Below, piece by piece: positions 5,240-11,856 of a stretch of DNA of 25,696 nt. Made by a program: the position numbers and the translations under genes. This DNA is from a virus. The stretch covers positions 1 through 25,696 of the IMG/VR virus record IMGVR_UViG_3300013131_000223; one strand, given 5' to 3'. The notes beneath the pieces were generated by a model. That model ran no database searches. It was given only the letters and a program-made list of their open reading frames with translations, and had not been told where the DNA came from. Each line of letters begins with the position of its first letter. The stretch's first letter is position 1.

Positions 5240-6046
5240 ATGAAATCTAAACCTAAAAAAGTTTCAAAAAAGGTTTCGAAGAAAGAAACCAAAACAAAAA
5301 AAAGGGTAGTAAAAAAGACTACTCAAGAATTGAGAATTACGGTTGTCCCTCAACCAATTGTTCCTACAGTAGAAGAACTATCTCAGCCATTGACCACGTC
5401 TGGTAAAAAAATGGCCCTAGCTAAAACTTGGGTAAATTCTATCCAACTTATGAACTTGGTAATGCGAACTCCCAAGGAACATGTTTACTCTCGACCGGGG
5501 AAAGGCGGGCAAAAGTTTTCCTACGTTACCGGCAATTATGTCGAAAAAGTCCTTAACTTCGTTTTCGGATGGAATTGGGACTTTGAAGTTGTCGAACACG
5601 GCCAGACCGGGGATTTTATCTGGGTGCACGGCAAACTTACCGTGAAGAGCCCGGACGGAAAACAGACTATCACTAAGTCTCAATTCGGCAGGGCTGAAGT
5701 TAAATATCTTAGGAATGTAACCCACAAACCGGAGAACATGGTTGATTTCGGAAACGATCTAAAGGCTGCTTCTACCGATGCGCTTAAAAAGTGTGCCTCT
5801 TTGCTCGGGATTGCTTCTGATGTCTATGGAAAATCTGAATACAAGAGTGAGACCGGAAAGGACCCGATCGAACCTAAGGAACCTAGCGCTAATACTGATA
5901 CCGTGCCCGGTCCCGATGGTGAACCAGTGTTCACCTGCGCGATAGGGGATGAAATTGTGACACCTCAAGAGGCAGCATTTAGCAAAAAAGTATTCGGTAA
6001 GGTTCTATGTCGGGAACATCAGGCCGAGGCTAAGAGGAAAAAATAA
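5240..6046 (+). CDS. Rad52-family single-strand annealing protein
   Basis: A 268-aa protein. Residues 1-27 are a Lys-rich tail. The Rad52/Rad22-type core spans about 55-200, with SYVTGNYVEKVLNFVFGWNWDFEV (94-117) and STDALKKCASLLG (178-190), both hallmark segments of this fold. The C-terminus (229-268) has CAIGDEIVTPQEAAFSKK and ends near LCREHQ, a pattern like the zinc-finger-like tail of phage Rad52 homologues, though only two cysteines remain. It should coat and anneal single-stranded DNA during phage recombination or replication restart. The PD-(D/E)XK nuclease encoded two genes downstream is the likely exonuclease partner. It is the first gene of the replication/recombination operon, behind a structured leader. 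Confidence 0.85.
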   Translation: MKSKPKKVSKKVSKKETKTKKRVVKKTTQELRITVVPQPIVPTVEELSQPLTTSGKKMALAKTWVNSIQLMNLVMRTPKEHVYSRPGKGGQKFSYVTGNYVEKVLNFVFGWNWDFEVVEHGQTGDFIWVHGKLTVKSPDGKQTITKSQFGRAEVKYLRNVTHKPENMVDFGNDLKAASTDALKKCASLLGIASDVYGKSEYKSETGKDPIEPKEPSANTDTVPGPDGEPVFTCAIGDEIVTPQEAAFSKKVFGKVLCREHQAEAKRKK

Positions 6047-6048
6047 AC

Positions 6049-6231
6049 ATGGATTTAGACAAAGAATACGAAGCAGAGGTTATTGATTCGGGTACTACTT
6101 ATCCAGTAGTTCGTGTCAATTTCGAAGAAAAACTGGTTTATCTTAAAACCGGAGAACAAACATATTGTCGAAATGGAATAGAATCTTTTAGTTTTAATCA
6201 AGTAAAAATTAAAGAAAAAAGCCATGTCTAA
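6049..6231 (+). CDS. 60-aa hypothetical protein
   Basis: It begins two bases after the annealing-protein stop and overlaps the nuclease start by eight bases, so it is translated inside the recombination operon. The sequence is a small mixed alpha/beta protein (MDLDKEYEAEVI, VVRVNFEEKLVYLK, SFNQVKI) with alternating hydrophobic strands and one Cys, resembling a compact SH3- or OB-like barrel. No family is recognised. Its position between annealing protein and nuclease suggests an accessory role in recombination, but that is only context. Confidence 0.65.
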   Translation: MDLDKEYEAEVIDSGTTYPVVRVNFEEKLVYLKTGEQTYCRNGIESFSFNQVKIKEKSHV

Positions 6232-7147
6232 AGTCAAAGAAAAAGACGAGGAAAAGAAATACATAGAGGGAGAACTATATAAAGGAAAAGTGAAATATCG
6301 CTTTTATCCAATTTCTCACCAGTATTGGATCTCGGTCAATGGCAGTCCGTTTAAGAGAAAAACCGGGTCCACCACTTTTATCAGCATCAAAGACAAAAGT
6401 GTGCCTCTGGGAATCTGGCAACAAACGATGACGCTTGATTTTCTATTGAAACTCATTCATGCCGGCACTAAAGTTAACGAAGATTTAGCCATAGAATCGG
6501 TGATCCAAAACGATGTGGCTAAAGAAGAAGCGGTAGACATCGGTTTGGAAATGCACGATTGGCTGGAAAAATACGCACTGTTTAAAATGAAAAAAATTAA
6601 AGAGTTCCCAGAAATGCCCAAAATCAAGGAAGCCATCACTGGGGTAAATTCTTTTTTGCAGTGGGAAAGCGAACACAAAGTCAAATTCATTTCAGCCGAG
6701 CGCATTGTGTACTCAATGAAGCACGACTACATGGGAACGCTTGATCTTGAAGCGAAGGTGGACGGCGTGCATTGTTTGGTGGACTACAAGTCGTCTAATG
6801 GCCTTTACAACAGCGTGCGTATGCAGACCGCCTCTTATGTCGAGGCGGATCATGAAGAGAGAAAAGAAAAGGTGTATGAGGGGCGCTGGGCCTTGCGTTT
6901 TTCAAAGTACACCGAAGCAGAATATCTGCGCCGAGAAGAACGCAAAAAGATTCTAAAAGCCCATATTGCACGCATTAAGGGCAAAGAATCCAAGGACTAT
7001 CAGATCGTGCCTTATCAGGCATTTGAGGCTAGATTTCTGGATAAGAATAAAGGCATGTTGCCGGATGATATGGATGCATTCCTACATTGTGTCGGATTAA
7101 CGAATTGGAACAAGAGAACGGATTGGTTCTACAACCCAGAATATTAA
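6224..7147 (+). CDS. PD-(D/E)XK nuclease, RecB/Cas4-like
   Basis: A 307-aa protein with the ordered motifs of the PDDEXK exonuclease group: a helix with Gly107 and His111 (GLEMHDWLE), Glu159 (AERIV), Asp174 in GTLD, Asp187-x-Lys189 (DYKSS), and Gln201 to Tyr205 (QTASYVE). These provide the metal-binding and catalytic residues for processing DNA ends. The N-terminal 55 residues (H33 in SHQYWISVNG) resemble the leading segment of phage exonucleases of this class. It overlaps the upstream 60-aa gene and sits close to the Rad52-type annealing protein, making a two-component recombination system like Red or RecET. It lacks an Fe-S cysteine set, so it is not a typical Cas4. Confidence 0.85.
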   Translation: MSKVKEKDEEKKYIEGELYKGKVKYRFYPISHQYWISVNGSPFKRKTGSTTFISIKDKSVPLGIWQQTMTLDFLLKLIHAGTKVNEDLAIESVIQNDVAKEEAVDIGLEMHDWLEKYALFKMKKIKEFPEMPKIKEAITGVNSFLQWESEHKVKFISAERIVYSMKHDYMGTLDLEAKVDGVHCLVDYKSSNGLYNSVRMQTASYVEADHEERKEKVYEGRWALRFSKYTEAEYLRREERKKILKAHIARIKGKESKDYQIVPYQAFEARFLDKNKGMLPDDMDAFLHCVGLTNWNKRTDWFYNPEY

Positions 7148-7152
7148 ATTTT

Positions 7153-7962
7153 ATGGCGCAAAAAAGAATGATCGACAAAAAAATATCTGTCTCCGAGCAA
7201 ATCGCGGATCTCCAGGATTCTACTGTTCAGTTGTTCTTTACTTGGGCTATTCCGCAAGCGGACGATGCCGGGTTGTTGCCAAGATCAGCCCGGCAGTTGA
7301 AAGCCATGATCTTCCCGATGAAAGACGACATTACTCCGGTGATGGTAGAAGAAATAATAAAAAAACTTATCGGGGCCAAACTTTGCAAAGAGTACGAATA
7401 CAACGGGATTGTGTATTTGCAGATAATAAATTTCTACAAATTTCAGACCTTAAAGAGAGATAGGATGCCTCAAACTTTATTCCAATTACCGGACAAAATA
7501 AAGAAACCAAAGGACGCTTGGAACCATTTGGAAACCATTGGATTCCAGTTGGAAGACATTGGAAACCAAATGGAAGCTGAAGTGAAGAGAAGAGAAGAGA
7601 AGAGAAGAGAAGAGAATATAGACCTCCCTTTTGGGATAAATAAAAAGAAATGGGAAGAATGGGTAAGTTATTTAACAGAAAAAAAGAGGAAAAAACCAAC
7701 TAATCGTACTCTGAAACTACACCTGGGTAAACTTTCCAAAAATATAACTGGCCACATTGAGATGATCGACAGGGCGATAGATCGAGGATGGTCAAGTGTA
7801 TTTTTACCAGAAAAAGGATTTAATGGGAACTCTAATTATCAAAAAAGAGTTCGGGGGGCAGAAGAAGACCTGGACAGGAAACTCACCAAGGAAGAAGACG
7901 AAGCCCGCAAAAAAATAGAAAAACAGACTGCGCAGTTATTGGGGAAAATAACAACGATATAA
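7153..7962 (+). CDS. Winged-helix replication initiation/replisome organiser-like protein
   Basis: From ATG 7153 the protein has 269 aa; longer starts inside the nuclease gene are less likely. Residues 1-110 match the N-terminal winged helix of phage replisome organisers: RMIDKKISVSEQ, LFFTWAIPQADDAGLL, LKAMIFP, and YNGIVYLQIINFYKFQ. A charged linker (about 145-155, KRREE repeats) leads to a basic C-terminal domain with a helical tail. It probably binds the phage origin and recruits host helicase, since the window holds no phage polymerase or helicase. The linker is encoded by six tandem GAAGA units (7584-7616), where slippage would shift the frame and separate the two domains. Confidence 0.75.
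   Translation: MAQKRMIDKKISVSEQIADLQDSTVQLFFTWAIPQADDAGLLPRSARQLKAMIFPMKDDITPVMVEEIIKKLIGAKLCKEYEYNGIVYLQIINFYKFQTLKRDRMPQTLFQLPDKIKKPKDAWNHLETIGFQLEDIGNQMEAEVKRREEKRREENIDLPFGINKKKWEEWVSYLTEKKRKKPTNRTLKLHLGKLSKNITGHIEMIDRAIDRGWSSVFLPEKGFNGNSNYQKRVRGAEEDLDRKLTKEEDEARKKIEKQTAQLLGKITTI
7584..7616 (+). repeat. Pentanucleotide microsatellite (GAAGA), six full copies plus three bases
   Basis: GAAGA is repeated six times from 7584 to 7613 and followed by GAA, within the initiator gene. It encodes KRREE repeats. Because five is not a multiple of three, gain or loss of a unit changes the frame. Confidence 0.9.
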
Positions 7963-7965
7963 AAA

Positions 7966-8295
7966 ATGTACGAGGAAATTAAAAACAAGTTAAAAGATTT
8001 TCCAAAATTCCGAGAACGCCGGTTCCGAGTGGAGTATCTTACGATTTTGTCTTTAAGAAAACTTGGGTTTGAAAAGAAAGTAAAAAACGGTAGCACGCTC
8101 AGCCTGGAAGAACTAGCGGAGTTTGCCCCGACTTATGTCAGCTACGAAAGAATCTGGCGTTGGGTACTCCGGGACTTCCCGGATTTGCGTGGGAAAGATT
8201 ACGACACCAAGGAAGAAGTAGAACAGGAAAAAATGTTGAAAATGGGTTATGAGCCGGGATATTACCAAGACATGAAAAAATTATCACTTATTTAA
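7966..8295 (+). CDS. 109-aa hypothetical protein
   Basis: It starts three bases after the initiator stop and ends one base before the next ATG, so it is in the same operon. The protein is highly charged, begins MYEEIKNKLKDFPKFRERRF, and contains LSLEELAEFAPTYVSYERIWRWVLRDFPDLRGKDY (residues 45-79), which looks like a small helix-turn-helix-like bundle. I do not recognise a family. The order initiator, this gene, NinB-like and NinG-like genes suggests an early replication accessory role, from context only. Confidence 0.7.
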   Translation: MYEEIKNKLKDFPKFRERRFRVEYLTILSLRKLGFEKKVKNGSTLSLEELAEFAPTYVSYERIWRWVLRDFPDLRGKDYDTKEEVEQEKMLKMGYEPGYYQDMKKLSLI

Positions 8296-8296
8296 A

Positions 8297-8839
8297 ATGA
8301 CCCCATATCCTAAAAAAGAAAAATCAATCCCAACTTACGAATCGCAGCACTTTTTGGGTTTGGTAGTGGCTGATCCAATAACCGGGAAAAAGCGGATCAG
8401 AATAAACGATGAGATACGATATTCGTACTTTGTAAACCAAAAATGTCAGCGGGGAGATATTGTTTCCTTTTACATCACAAACAAAAGACCCAAAAGGACC
8501 GTGGCACAGGTGCATTATTTCTTCGAGTATCTTTCCTTGATTTCTCTTTCTACTGGGAATAGTACACAGGCCCTAAAAGCCTGGGTAACCAACACTTTTT
8601 TGCTTAAAGGAATTACGGAGGTTTTTGGAGAAACAGTAAGAATCGTACGAAGCATCACTGAATTAAATATAAGCGAAATGGCTGAACTAATCGAACGAAT
8701 TTCGGAAACAACCGGCATTCCGCCTCCTCCGACTGAACTTTTTAAACTTCCGCACTCGCCGGAGCAACATGAAAAATTAAAACAAGAAGAAAGGTCGATT
8801 TATCAAAATTACAAATGTAAAGTAAAGATAAAAGCGTAA
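8297..8839 (+). CDS. Possible NinB/Orf-like recombination protein
   Basis: A 180-aa protein. Residues about 65-165 follow the pattern of the NinB-like group: KRTVAQVHYFFEYL, a central LKAWVTNTF segment, then RSITELNISEMAELIERISETTG and a closing PPPP. NinB of lambda binds single-stranded DNA and assists recombination. The neighbouring NinG-like HNH gene supports the reading, since the two often travel together in phages. The N-terminal 60 residues look like a beta-rich module (LVVADPITGKKRIRI). The resemblance is by eye and could reflect another DUF; I hold it only moderately. Confidence 0.45.
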   Translation: MTPYPKKEKSIPTYESQHFLGLVVADPITGKKRIRINDEIRYSYFVNQKCQRGDIVSFYITNKRPKRTVAQVHYFFEYLSLISLSTGNSTQALKAWVTNTFLLKGITEVFGETVRIVRSITELNISEMAELIERISETTGIPPPPTELFKLPHSPEQHEKLKQEERSIYQNYKCKVKIKA

Positions 8840-8848
8840 TTTATACTT

Positions 8849-9163
8849 ATGACGTCTAGAACTATAACATTCGGACGCTTTAGAGAAATCAAACCATTGT
8901 TGCCGTTTTACAAATCAATTAAAACTATGCCGACAGAAGAAAGACTGGAATTTGGATTGATTATGCGGGATGGCAAAACAAACAAATACCGAACAGCTTT
9001 TATTGAAGGAGTAGGAGCAAGCATTAAAGATAGAACTTGGAACAGAAAAAAACATCAACACAGTTGTTGTGGAAGCAAAGTACCGTGGCGCCACCTCATA
9101 AACTGTTCCAAGGCTGTGAGAAACGCGCCAGACGATTTATCAGATTTAAAAGATTTATGTTAA
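8849..9163 (+). CDS. 104-aa hypothetical protein with a possible frame problem
   Basis: The first 66 residues (MTSRTITFGRFREIKPLLPF onward) look like normal coding sequence. After an A7 run (9046-9052) the frame becomes Cys/His/Arg-rich (HQHSCCGSKVPW) and less protein-like. One base less would give a tail reading NINTVVVEAKYRGATS and a stop near 9100. One base more would fuse it to the downstream HNH frame. So a homopolymer indel, a programmed frameshift, or simply an unusual tail are all possible. The stop overlaps the next gene's ATG (ATGTTAA), consistent with coupling as it stands. No family recognised. Confidence 0.55.
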   Translation: MTSRTITFGRFREIKPLLPFYKSIKTMPTEERLEFGLIMRDGKTNKYRTAFIEGVGASIKDRTWNRKKHQHSCCGSKVPWRHLINCSKAVRNAPDDLSDLKDLC

Positions 9164-9648
9164 AACGCAGTTATTTTAAAAGAAAAATCCATAAGCCGAT
9201 GAAAAGAACAAGATTACGAGTCGTAGGGGATAACGACACGGCTTTAAAAAAGCAGGATATTCAAGACATAGTAAGATTGATTTGTTGCTATCGAGACGGA
9301 GGGTGCATTTTAAGAAAACATAGATATTGTGGAGGTGAGGCGCATATTGAAAATGGAAAAATAATCAGCGATAACGTGATTCAGGCAGATCATCTTATCA
9401 CCCGGGCTAACTCCGCTACCTTTGCCGATACACGTTTGATTGTGTGCTTGTGTAAAAATTGCCACGGCTGGAAAGAATTTCACAAAGAAGAATATGACGA
9501 ATTGGTAAAAATAATTTTGCCGGCCCCGAGAGTAGCCCTTTGGGAAAAATGCGAAGCAGACATGCATGCACATAAAGTTTATAAAGCAGATTGGTCGTTA
9601 GAATTATTAGGGTTAAAAAGAGAACTAAAAACTTACGAAACAATTTAA
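9157..9648 (+). CDS. HNH-type protein resembling NinG/Rap recombination nucleases
   Basis: From ATG 9157, 163 aa; a GTG at 9085 in the same frame would add 24 basic residues. The core reads GGCILRKHRYCGG, then QADHLITRAN, then CLCKNCHGWKEFH, which places paired cysteines and a DH motif as in zinc-bound HNH domains. The spacing and the C-terminal helix (ELLGLKRELK) resemble NinG-like proteins that cut recombination intermediates. The basic N-terminus (KRSYFKRKIHKPMKRTRLR) would aid DNA binding. It closes the early recombination group. A general phage HNH endonuclease is the alternative. The start choice is uncertain because of the frame ambiguity upstream. Confidence 0.7.
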   Translation: MLKRSYFKRKIHKPMKRTRLRVVGDNDTALKKQDIQDIVRLICCYRDGGCILRKHRYCGGEAHIENGKIISDNVIQADHLITRANSATFADTRLIVCLCKNCHGWKEFHKEEYDELVKIILPAPRVALWEKCEADMHAHKVYKADWSLELLGLKRELKTYETI

Positions 9649-9818
9649 TTCAAAAGATTTTAGTATATAAGAAAAAGATAAACGGCTCGCATCCTACTGC
9701 GAAAGAGATGATCTATTTTTTATCAAAGTGTAAAAAGTTTCTGGCCGGGCTGAGTGAAAACGGACAAGTTATTGAATTTGAAGTTGCGGGGGGGGTGCGC
9801 CTAAAGAAGAAAAGATAG
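9591..9818 (+). CDS. Small winged-helix-like protein
   Basis: The convincing part begins around 9648 with LIQKILVYKKKINGSHPTAK, then EMIYFLSKCKKFLAGLSENG and IEFEVAGGVRLKKKR. A helix, the turn GSHPTAKE, a recognition-like helix and a two-strand wing resemble the LexA-type DNA-binding fold. The frame has no ATG; a TTG at 9591, inside the HNH gene, is the first common start, so the true N-terminus is uncertain. Its stop shares a base with the GTG of the next gene. It is probably a small regulator, assigned by fold pattern only. Confidence 0.55.
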   Translation: MVVRIIRVKKRTKNLRNNLIQKILVYKKKINGSHPTAKEMIYFLSKCKKFLAGLSENGQVIEFEVAGGVRLKKKR

Positions 9819-10132
9819 TGAAGAAGATTTATCGGAAGAGTAAGCCAAAAGTTAGAAAAATTAAAAAAGCGGGCAAGAAATTAAAAAAATCCGGGAGCAC
9901 GGAAGACATCAAAGAAGCTATCCGAGCAAACATGAAGCCGGCCGAGATAGCTGAAAAGTTTGGAAAGGCAGTCGGAGCGGTTTACGCTCTAAGGAACTAC
10001 ATGAAAAAAAGAGGCCAGCTGGTGCAGAAAGAAGAATCGGAACCAGAAGAAAAAGAAGAAAGCCAGTACGAAAAAGAAATGTATGATGAAGCACTAGAAG
10101 ATATTTTATCCCTTTTAACCCCTAAAGAATAA
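9818..10132 (+). CDS. Helix-turn-helix protein with basic N-terminus and acidic C-terminus
   Basis: A 104-aa protein read from GTG 9818, overlapping the previous stop by one base. Residues 1-26 are Lys/Arg-rich. Residues 29-64 (EDIKEAIRANMKPAEIAEKFG then KAVGAVYALRNYMKKRG) form a clear homeodomain-like helix-turn-helix of the kind that recognises DNA in small phage regulators. The remainder is strongly acidic (EESEPEEKEE). The charge-split design suggests a DNA-binding protein with an interaction tail. Its TAA overlaps the ATG of the next gene (TAATG), indicating an operon. Confidence 0.65.
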   Translation: MKKIYRKSKPKVRKIKKAGKKLKKSGSTEDIKEAIRANMKPAEIAEKFGKAVGAVYALRNYMKKRGQLVQKEESEPEEKEESQYEKEMYDEALEDILSLLTPKE

Positions 10133-10323
10133 TGTATAACAAACAAAAAATAACCGAAGTGAAACCGGTGATCGTAGAAAGGGTCGAATATCGTGTAGAG
10201 ACTGCCCTGTTTGGGCTTTTAAGGTGGGAACGGAAAGTCTGTGCAACTAAACTCGGCGATCGCCTAGAAATATATACTACCGAAGAACCGCAGGAAATTT
10301 ATCTTAACGGAAAACTCCTATAA
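10132..10323 (+). CDS. 63-aa hypothetical protein
   Basis: Its ATG overlaps the upstream stop by one base. The protein is beta-rich (ITEVKPVIVERVEYRVETA, RLEIYTT, EIYLNGKLL) with a middle LFGLLRWERKV segment. It shows no known motif, signal peptide or membrane helix. Tight coupling to the helix-turn-helix gene upstream is the only contextual hint. Confidence 0.55.
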   Translation: MYNKQKITEVKPVIVERVEYRVETALFGLLRWERKVCATKLGDRLEIYTTEEPQEIYLNGKLL

Positions 10324-10362
10324 AGAATAAAAAAAGTCGAATTATTAACCAATAAAAATACC

Positions 10363-10497
10363 ATGGAACAAAAATTAAAGTGGGACGAAGAAACAAACAA
10401 ATGTAGTTTAGAGACCAAGAACGATGATGGTTCGGTTTCGGTTGAACCATTGACCCCGGAAGAGGCCGCCGAATGGCAAGCAAAGAATAAATTTTAA
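10363..10497 (+). CDS. 44-aa acidic hypothetical protein
   Basis: A short ORF starting MEQKLKWDEE and ending EEAAEWQAKNKF. It is acidic and hydrophilic, with a probable C-terminal amphipathic helix (PEEAAEWQAKNK) and one Cys. Codon use (balanced, A/G-rich) resembles its neighbours. Its stop runs into the DnaA-box-like element and promoter copy 2, so it closes the upstream operon. Function unknown. Confidence 0.5.
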   Translation: MEQKLKWDEETNKCSLETKNDDGSVSVEPLTPEEAAEWQAKNKF

Positions 10498-10538
10498 TCC
10501 ACACCCGGGTTTATTTCCAGAAAAGCGGGTTATATAAT
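10495..10538 (+). promoter_or_regulatory. Recurrent phage promoter element, copy 2, with DnaA-box-like sequence
   Basis: TAATCCACA (10495-10503, one mismatch to the DnaA box), then CGGGTTTATTT (10506-10516), 16 bases and a perfect TATAAT (10533-10538). A second CGGG lies within the spacer. Copy 4 at 14424 matches over about 45 bases. The predicted start near 10545 serves the KH/deformylase pair. Confidence 0.65.
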
Positions 10539-10584
10539 TTAGAAAGAGAAGTCGCATTCTCATTTTACAAGTAAGCTTTTGCAA

Positions 10585-10857
10585 ATGGAAAAATTAAGCG
10601 ATTGGCTAAAATTAGTTGTCGGAGGATTGGTAAACAATCCCGATGAAGTACGGATTGTTGCTACGGAGGATGAACAAGGTGTTCTATTTACGGTTAATGT
10701 CGCTAAGGAAGATACCGGAAAGGTTATCGGCAAGAAAGGTTCTATTGCCGAGGCAATTCGAGTATTACTTCGATCGGCTGGCTATATGGAAGAAATCCGA
10801 GCTTCAATGAAAGTGGAGGCTCCTGGAAGTAGTTTTCAACTTAGAAACGAATTCTAA
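10585..10857 (+). CDS. KH-domain RNA-binding protein, KhpA-like
   Basis: A 90-aa protein from ATG 10585. It matches the small single-KH family: MEKLSDWLKLVVGGLVNNPD at the start, FTVNVAKEDTGKVIGKKGSI (residues 35-54) with the GKKG loop (49-52) that grips RNA, then AEAIRVLLRSAG. The usual family length is 75-85, so it is complete with a short extra tail (APGSSFQLRNEF). In bacteria, KhpA is an RNA chaperone that pairs with KhpB and affects mRNA stability. Here it is the first gene after promoter copy 2 and lies 15 bases from a peptide deformylase gene. A phage copy could steer host or phage transcripts; this role is inferred. Confidence 0.88.
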   Translation: MEKLSDWLKLVVGGLVNNPDEVRIVATEDEQGVLFTVNVAKEDTGKVIGKKGSIAEAIRVLLRSAGYMEEIRASMKVEAPGSSFQLRNEF

Positions 10858-10872
10858 ATATCCGTTCAAGTT

Positions 10873-11346
10873 ATGGAAATATTAAAACCGCTTGGAAATG
10901 AAAAATCTAAAAAGGTCAAAAACTGGCGCCAAATCAAAAAGGAAGCGTTAGAACTCCGAGATGTGATTGACCATAAAAGATTTACCGGGAACTGGGAAGA
11001 TGCATATGCGGTATCCCATGTCCAAGTATCCCGGCAACCCAAGAGTTTCTTTGTGGTAAACAAGCGGGTCCGTAAAAGTTTTGGTTCCTGGTGCATCGTA
11101 AACGCCAAAATTTTGAAAAAAGAAAAACAGTGTATCTTTCCCGAAGGATGTATGAGTTTCATGTACCGGACAGAAAAAAGGGTCGAACGGCATGCCAAGA
11201 TTCGAGTTTTTTACTGGATACCGGTATTCAACTTGTTTCTATTCCCAATGCTTAAAACTTTTGACGGAAACAAGGGACGCATTGAAGCATTTATCGTCCA
11301 GCACGAGATTGACCACGCGAACGGTATTAACATTTATGGATTATAA
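10873..11346 (+). CDS. Peptide deformylase
   Basis: A 157-aa metalloenzyme predicted to remove the formyl group from new proteins' N-terminal methionine. Motif 2 is EGCMS (91-95, metal ligand Cys93; usual EGCLS). Motif 3 is QHEIDHANG (143-151, ligands His144 and His148, catalytic Glu145). Motif 1, normally GxGLAAxQ, is degenerate (YAVSHVQV, 45-52), but Gln51 is kept. The region between 55 and 130 has the strand pattern of the family. Phage-encoded deformylases are known from marine phages. It forms a two-gene unit with the KH protein. The unusual motif 1 suggests altered substrate fit, and activity is not certain. Confidence 0.85.
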   Translation: MEILKPLGNEKSKKVKNWRQIKKEALELRDVIDHKRFTGNWEDAYAVSHVQVSRQPKSFFVVNKRVRKSFGSWCIVNAKILKKEKQCIFPEGCMSFMYRTEKRVERHAKIRVFYWIPVFNLFLFPMLKTFDGNKGRIEAFIVQHEIDHANGINIYGL

Positions 11347-11380
11347 CGGGTTTATTTTCGAAAGTAGGTAGTTTTATAAT
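11347..11380 (+). promoter_or_regulatory. Recurrent phage promoter element, copy 3
   Basis: CGGGTTTATTT (11347-11357), 17 bases, then a perfect TATAAT (11375-11380), directly after the deformylase stop. No DnaA box precedes it. The predicted start is near 11387. Confidence 0.65.
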
Positions 11381-11399
11381 TAAGGGAGATGTTCGTTTA

Positions 11400-11597
11400 T
11401 TGAATCAATCGGGGTTTCAAATCTTAAAGGTCGGCACCTTAAACCCAGATAGCGCGACACCGAGAAAATGCTTAAGACATTTATCGGCTAACTATCCGGT
11501 AGAGAGATGGAGGAGAAATCCCATTGATCCAGTAAATGAGCTTTCCAAGCAAAAATATGTTAAAAAAAGTGATACAGTTTCTTTTAAAAAAGTTTAG
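11400..11597 (+). CDS. Doubtful 65-aa ORF or leader region
   Basis: A TTG-started frame beginning MNQSGFQILKVGTL, basic and rich in Arg, Lys and Pro, overlapping the next gene by 62 bases. GGGAG lies 11 bases upstream. Against it, the segment also contains a neat hairpin (AAGGT/ACCTT, 11427-11440, loop CGGC) immediately enclosed on its 3' side by GGGTTT/AAACCC (11412-11417/11441-11446). It may therefore be an untranslated leader for the gene at 11536. The sequence resembles no family. I list it because otherwise nothing fills 11387-11535. Confidence 0.25.
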   Translation: MNQSGFQILKVGTLNPDSATPRKCLRHLSANYPVERWRRNPIDPVNELSKQKYVKKSDTVSFKKV

Positions 11598-11856
11598 TGG
11601 TAAAGAGTATCTTTCTCATATTAAATTTCGTCCTGATATAAAAGCCTTGGCCATGGAAACTTATAAAGGCGTGGATATTTTCTATCTAGCTAAGCCGAAC
11701 ACTGATCCAACCAAAGACCCCGAAGGATACCAACCTATCTATCACTGTTTTTATAAAAAACAATTTTATTTCGGAGAGGCAGATACTTTAGAAGAACTAG
11801 AAACCCTAGCCCATGCTGATATAGACGATAAGTTTAGAAGTAAAAAATATGAATAA
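11536..11856 (+). CDS. 106-aa hypothetical protein
   Basis: It starts at ATG 11536 (MSFPSKNM); ATG 11557 is an alternative that would remove seven residues. The N-terminal 20 residues are a basic amphipathic helix (LKKVIQFLLKKF). Then follow TYKGVDIFYLAKPNTDPTKD and YHCFYKKQFYFGEADTLEEL, with alternating strands and a closing acidic helix. The ATG of the zinc-ribbon gene lies inside its last codons, so the two are coupled. No family recognised. It is the first secure gene under promoter copy 3, ahead of the terminase. Confidence 0.65.
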   Translation: MSFPSKNMLKKVIQFLLKKFSGKEYLSHIKFRPDIKALAMETYKGVDIFYLAKPNTDPTKDPEGYQPIYHCFYKKQFYFGEADTLEELETLAHADIDDKFRSKKYE

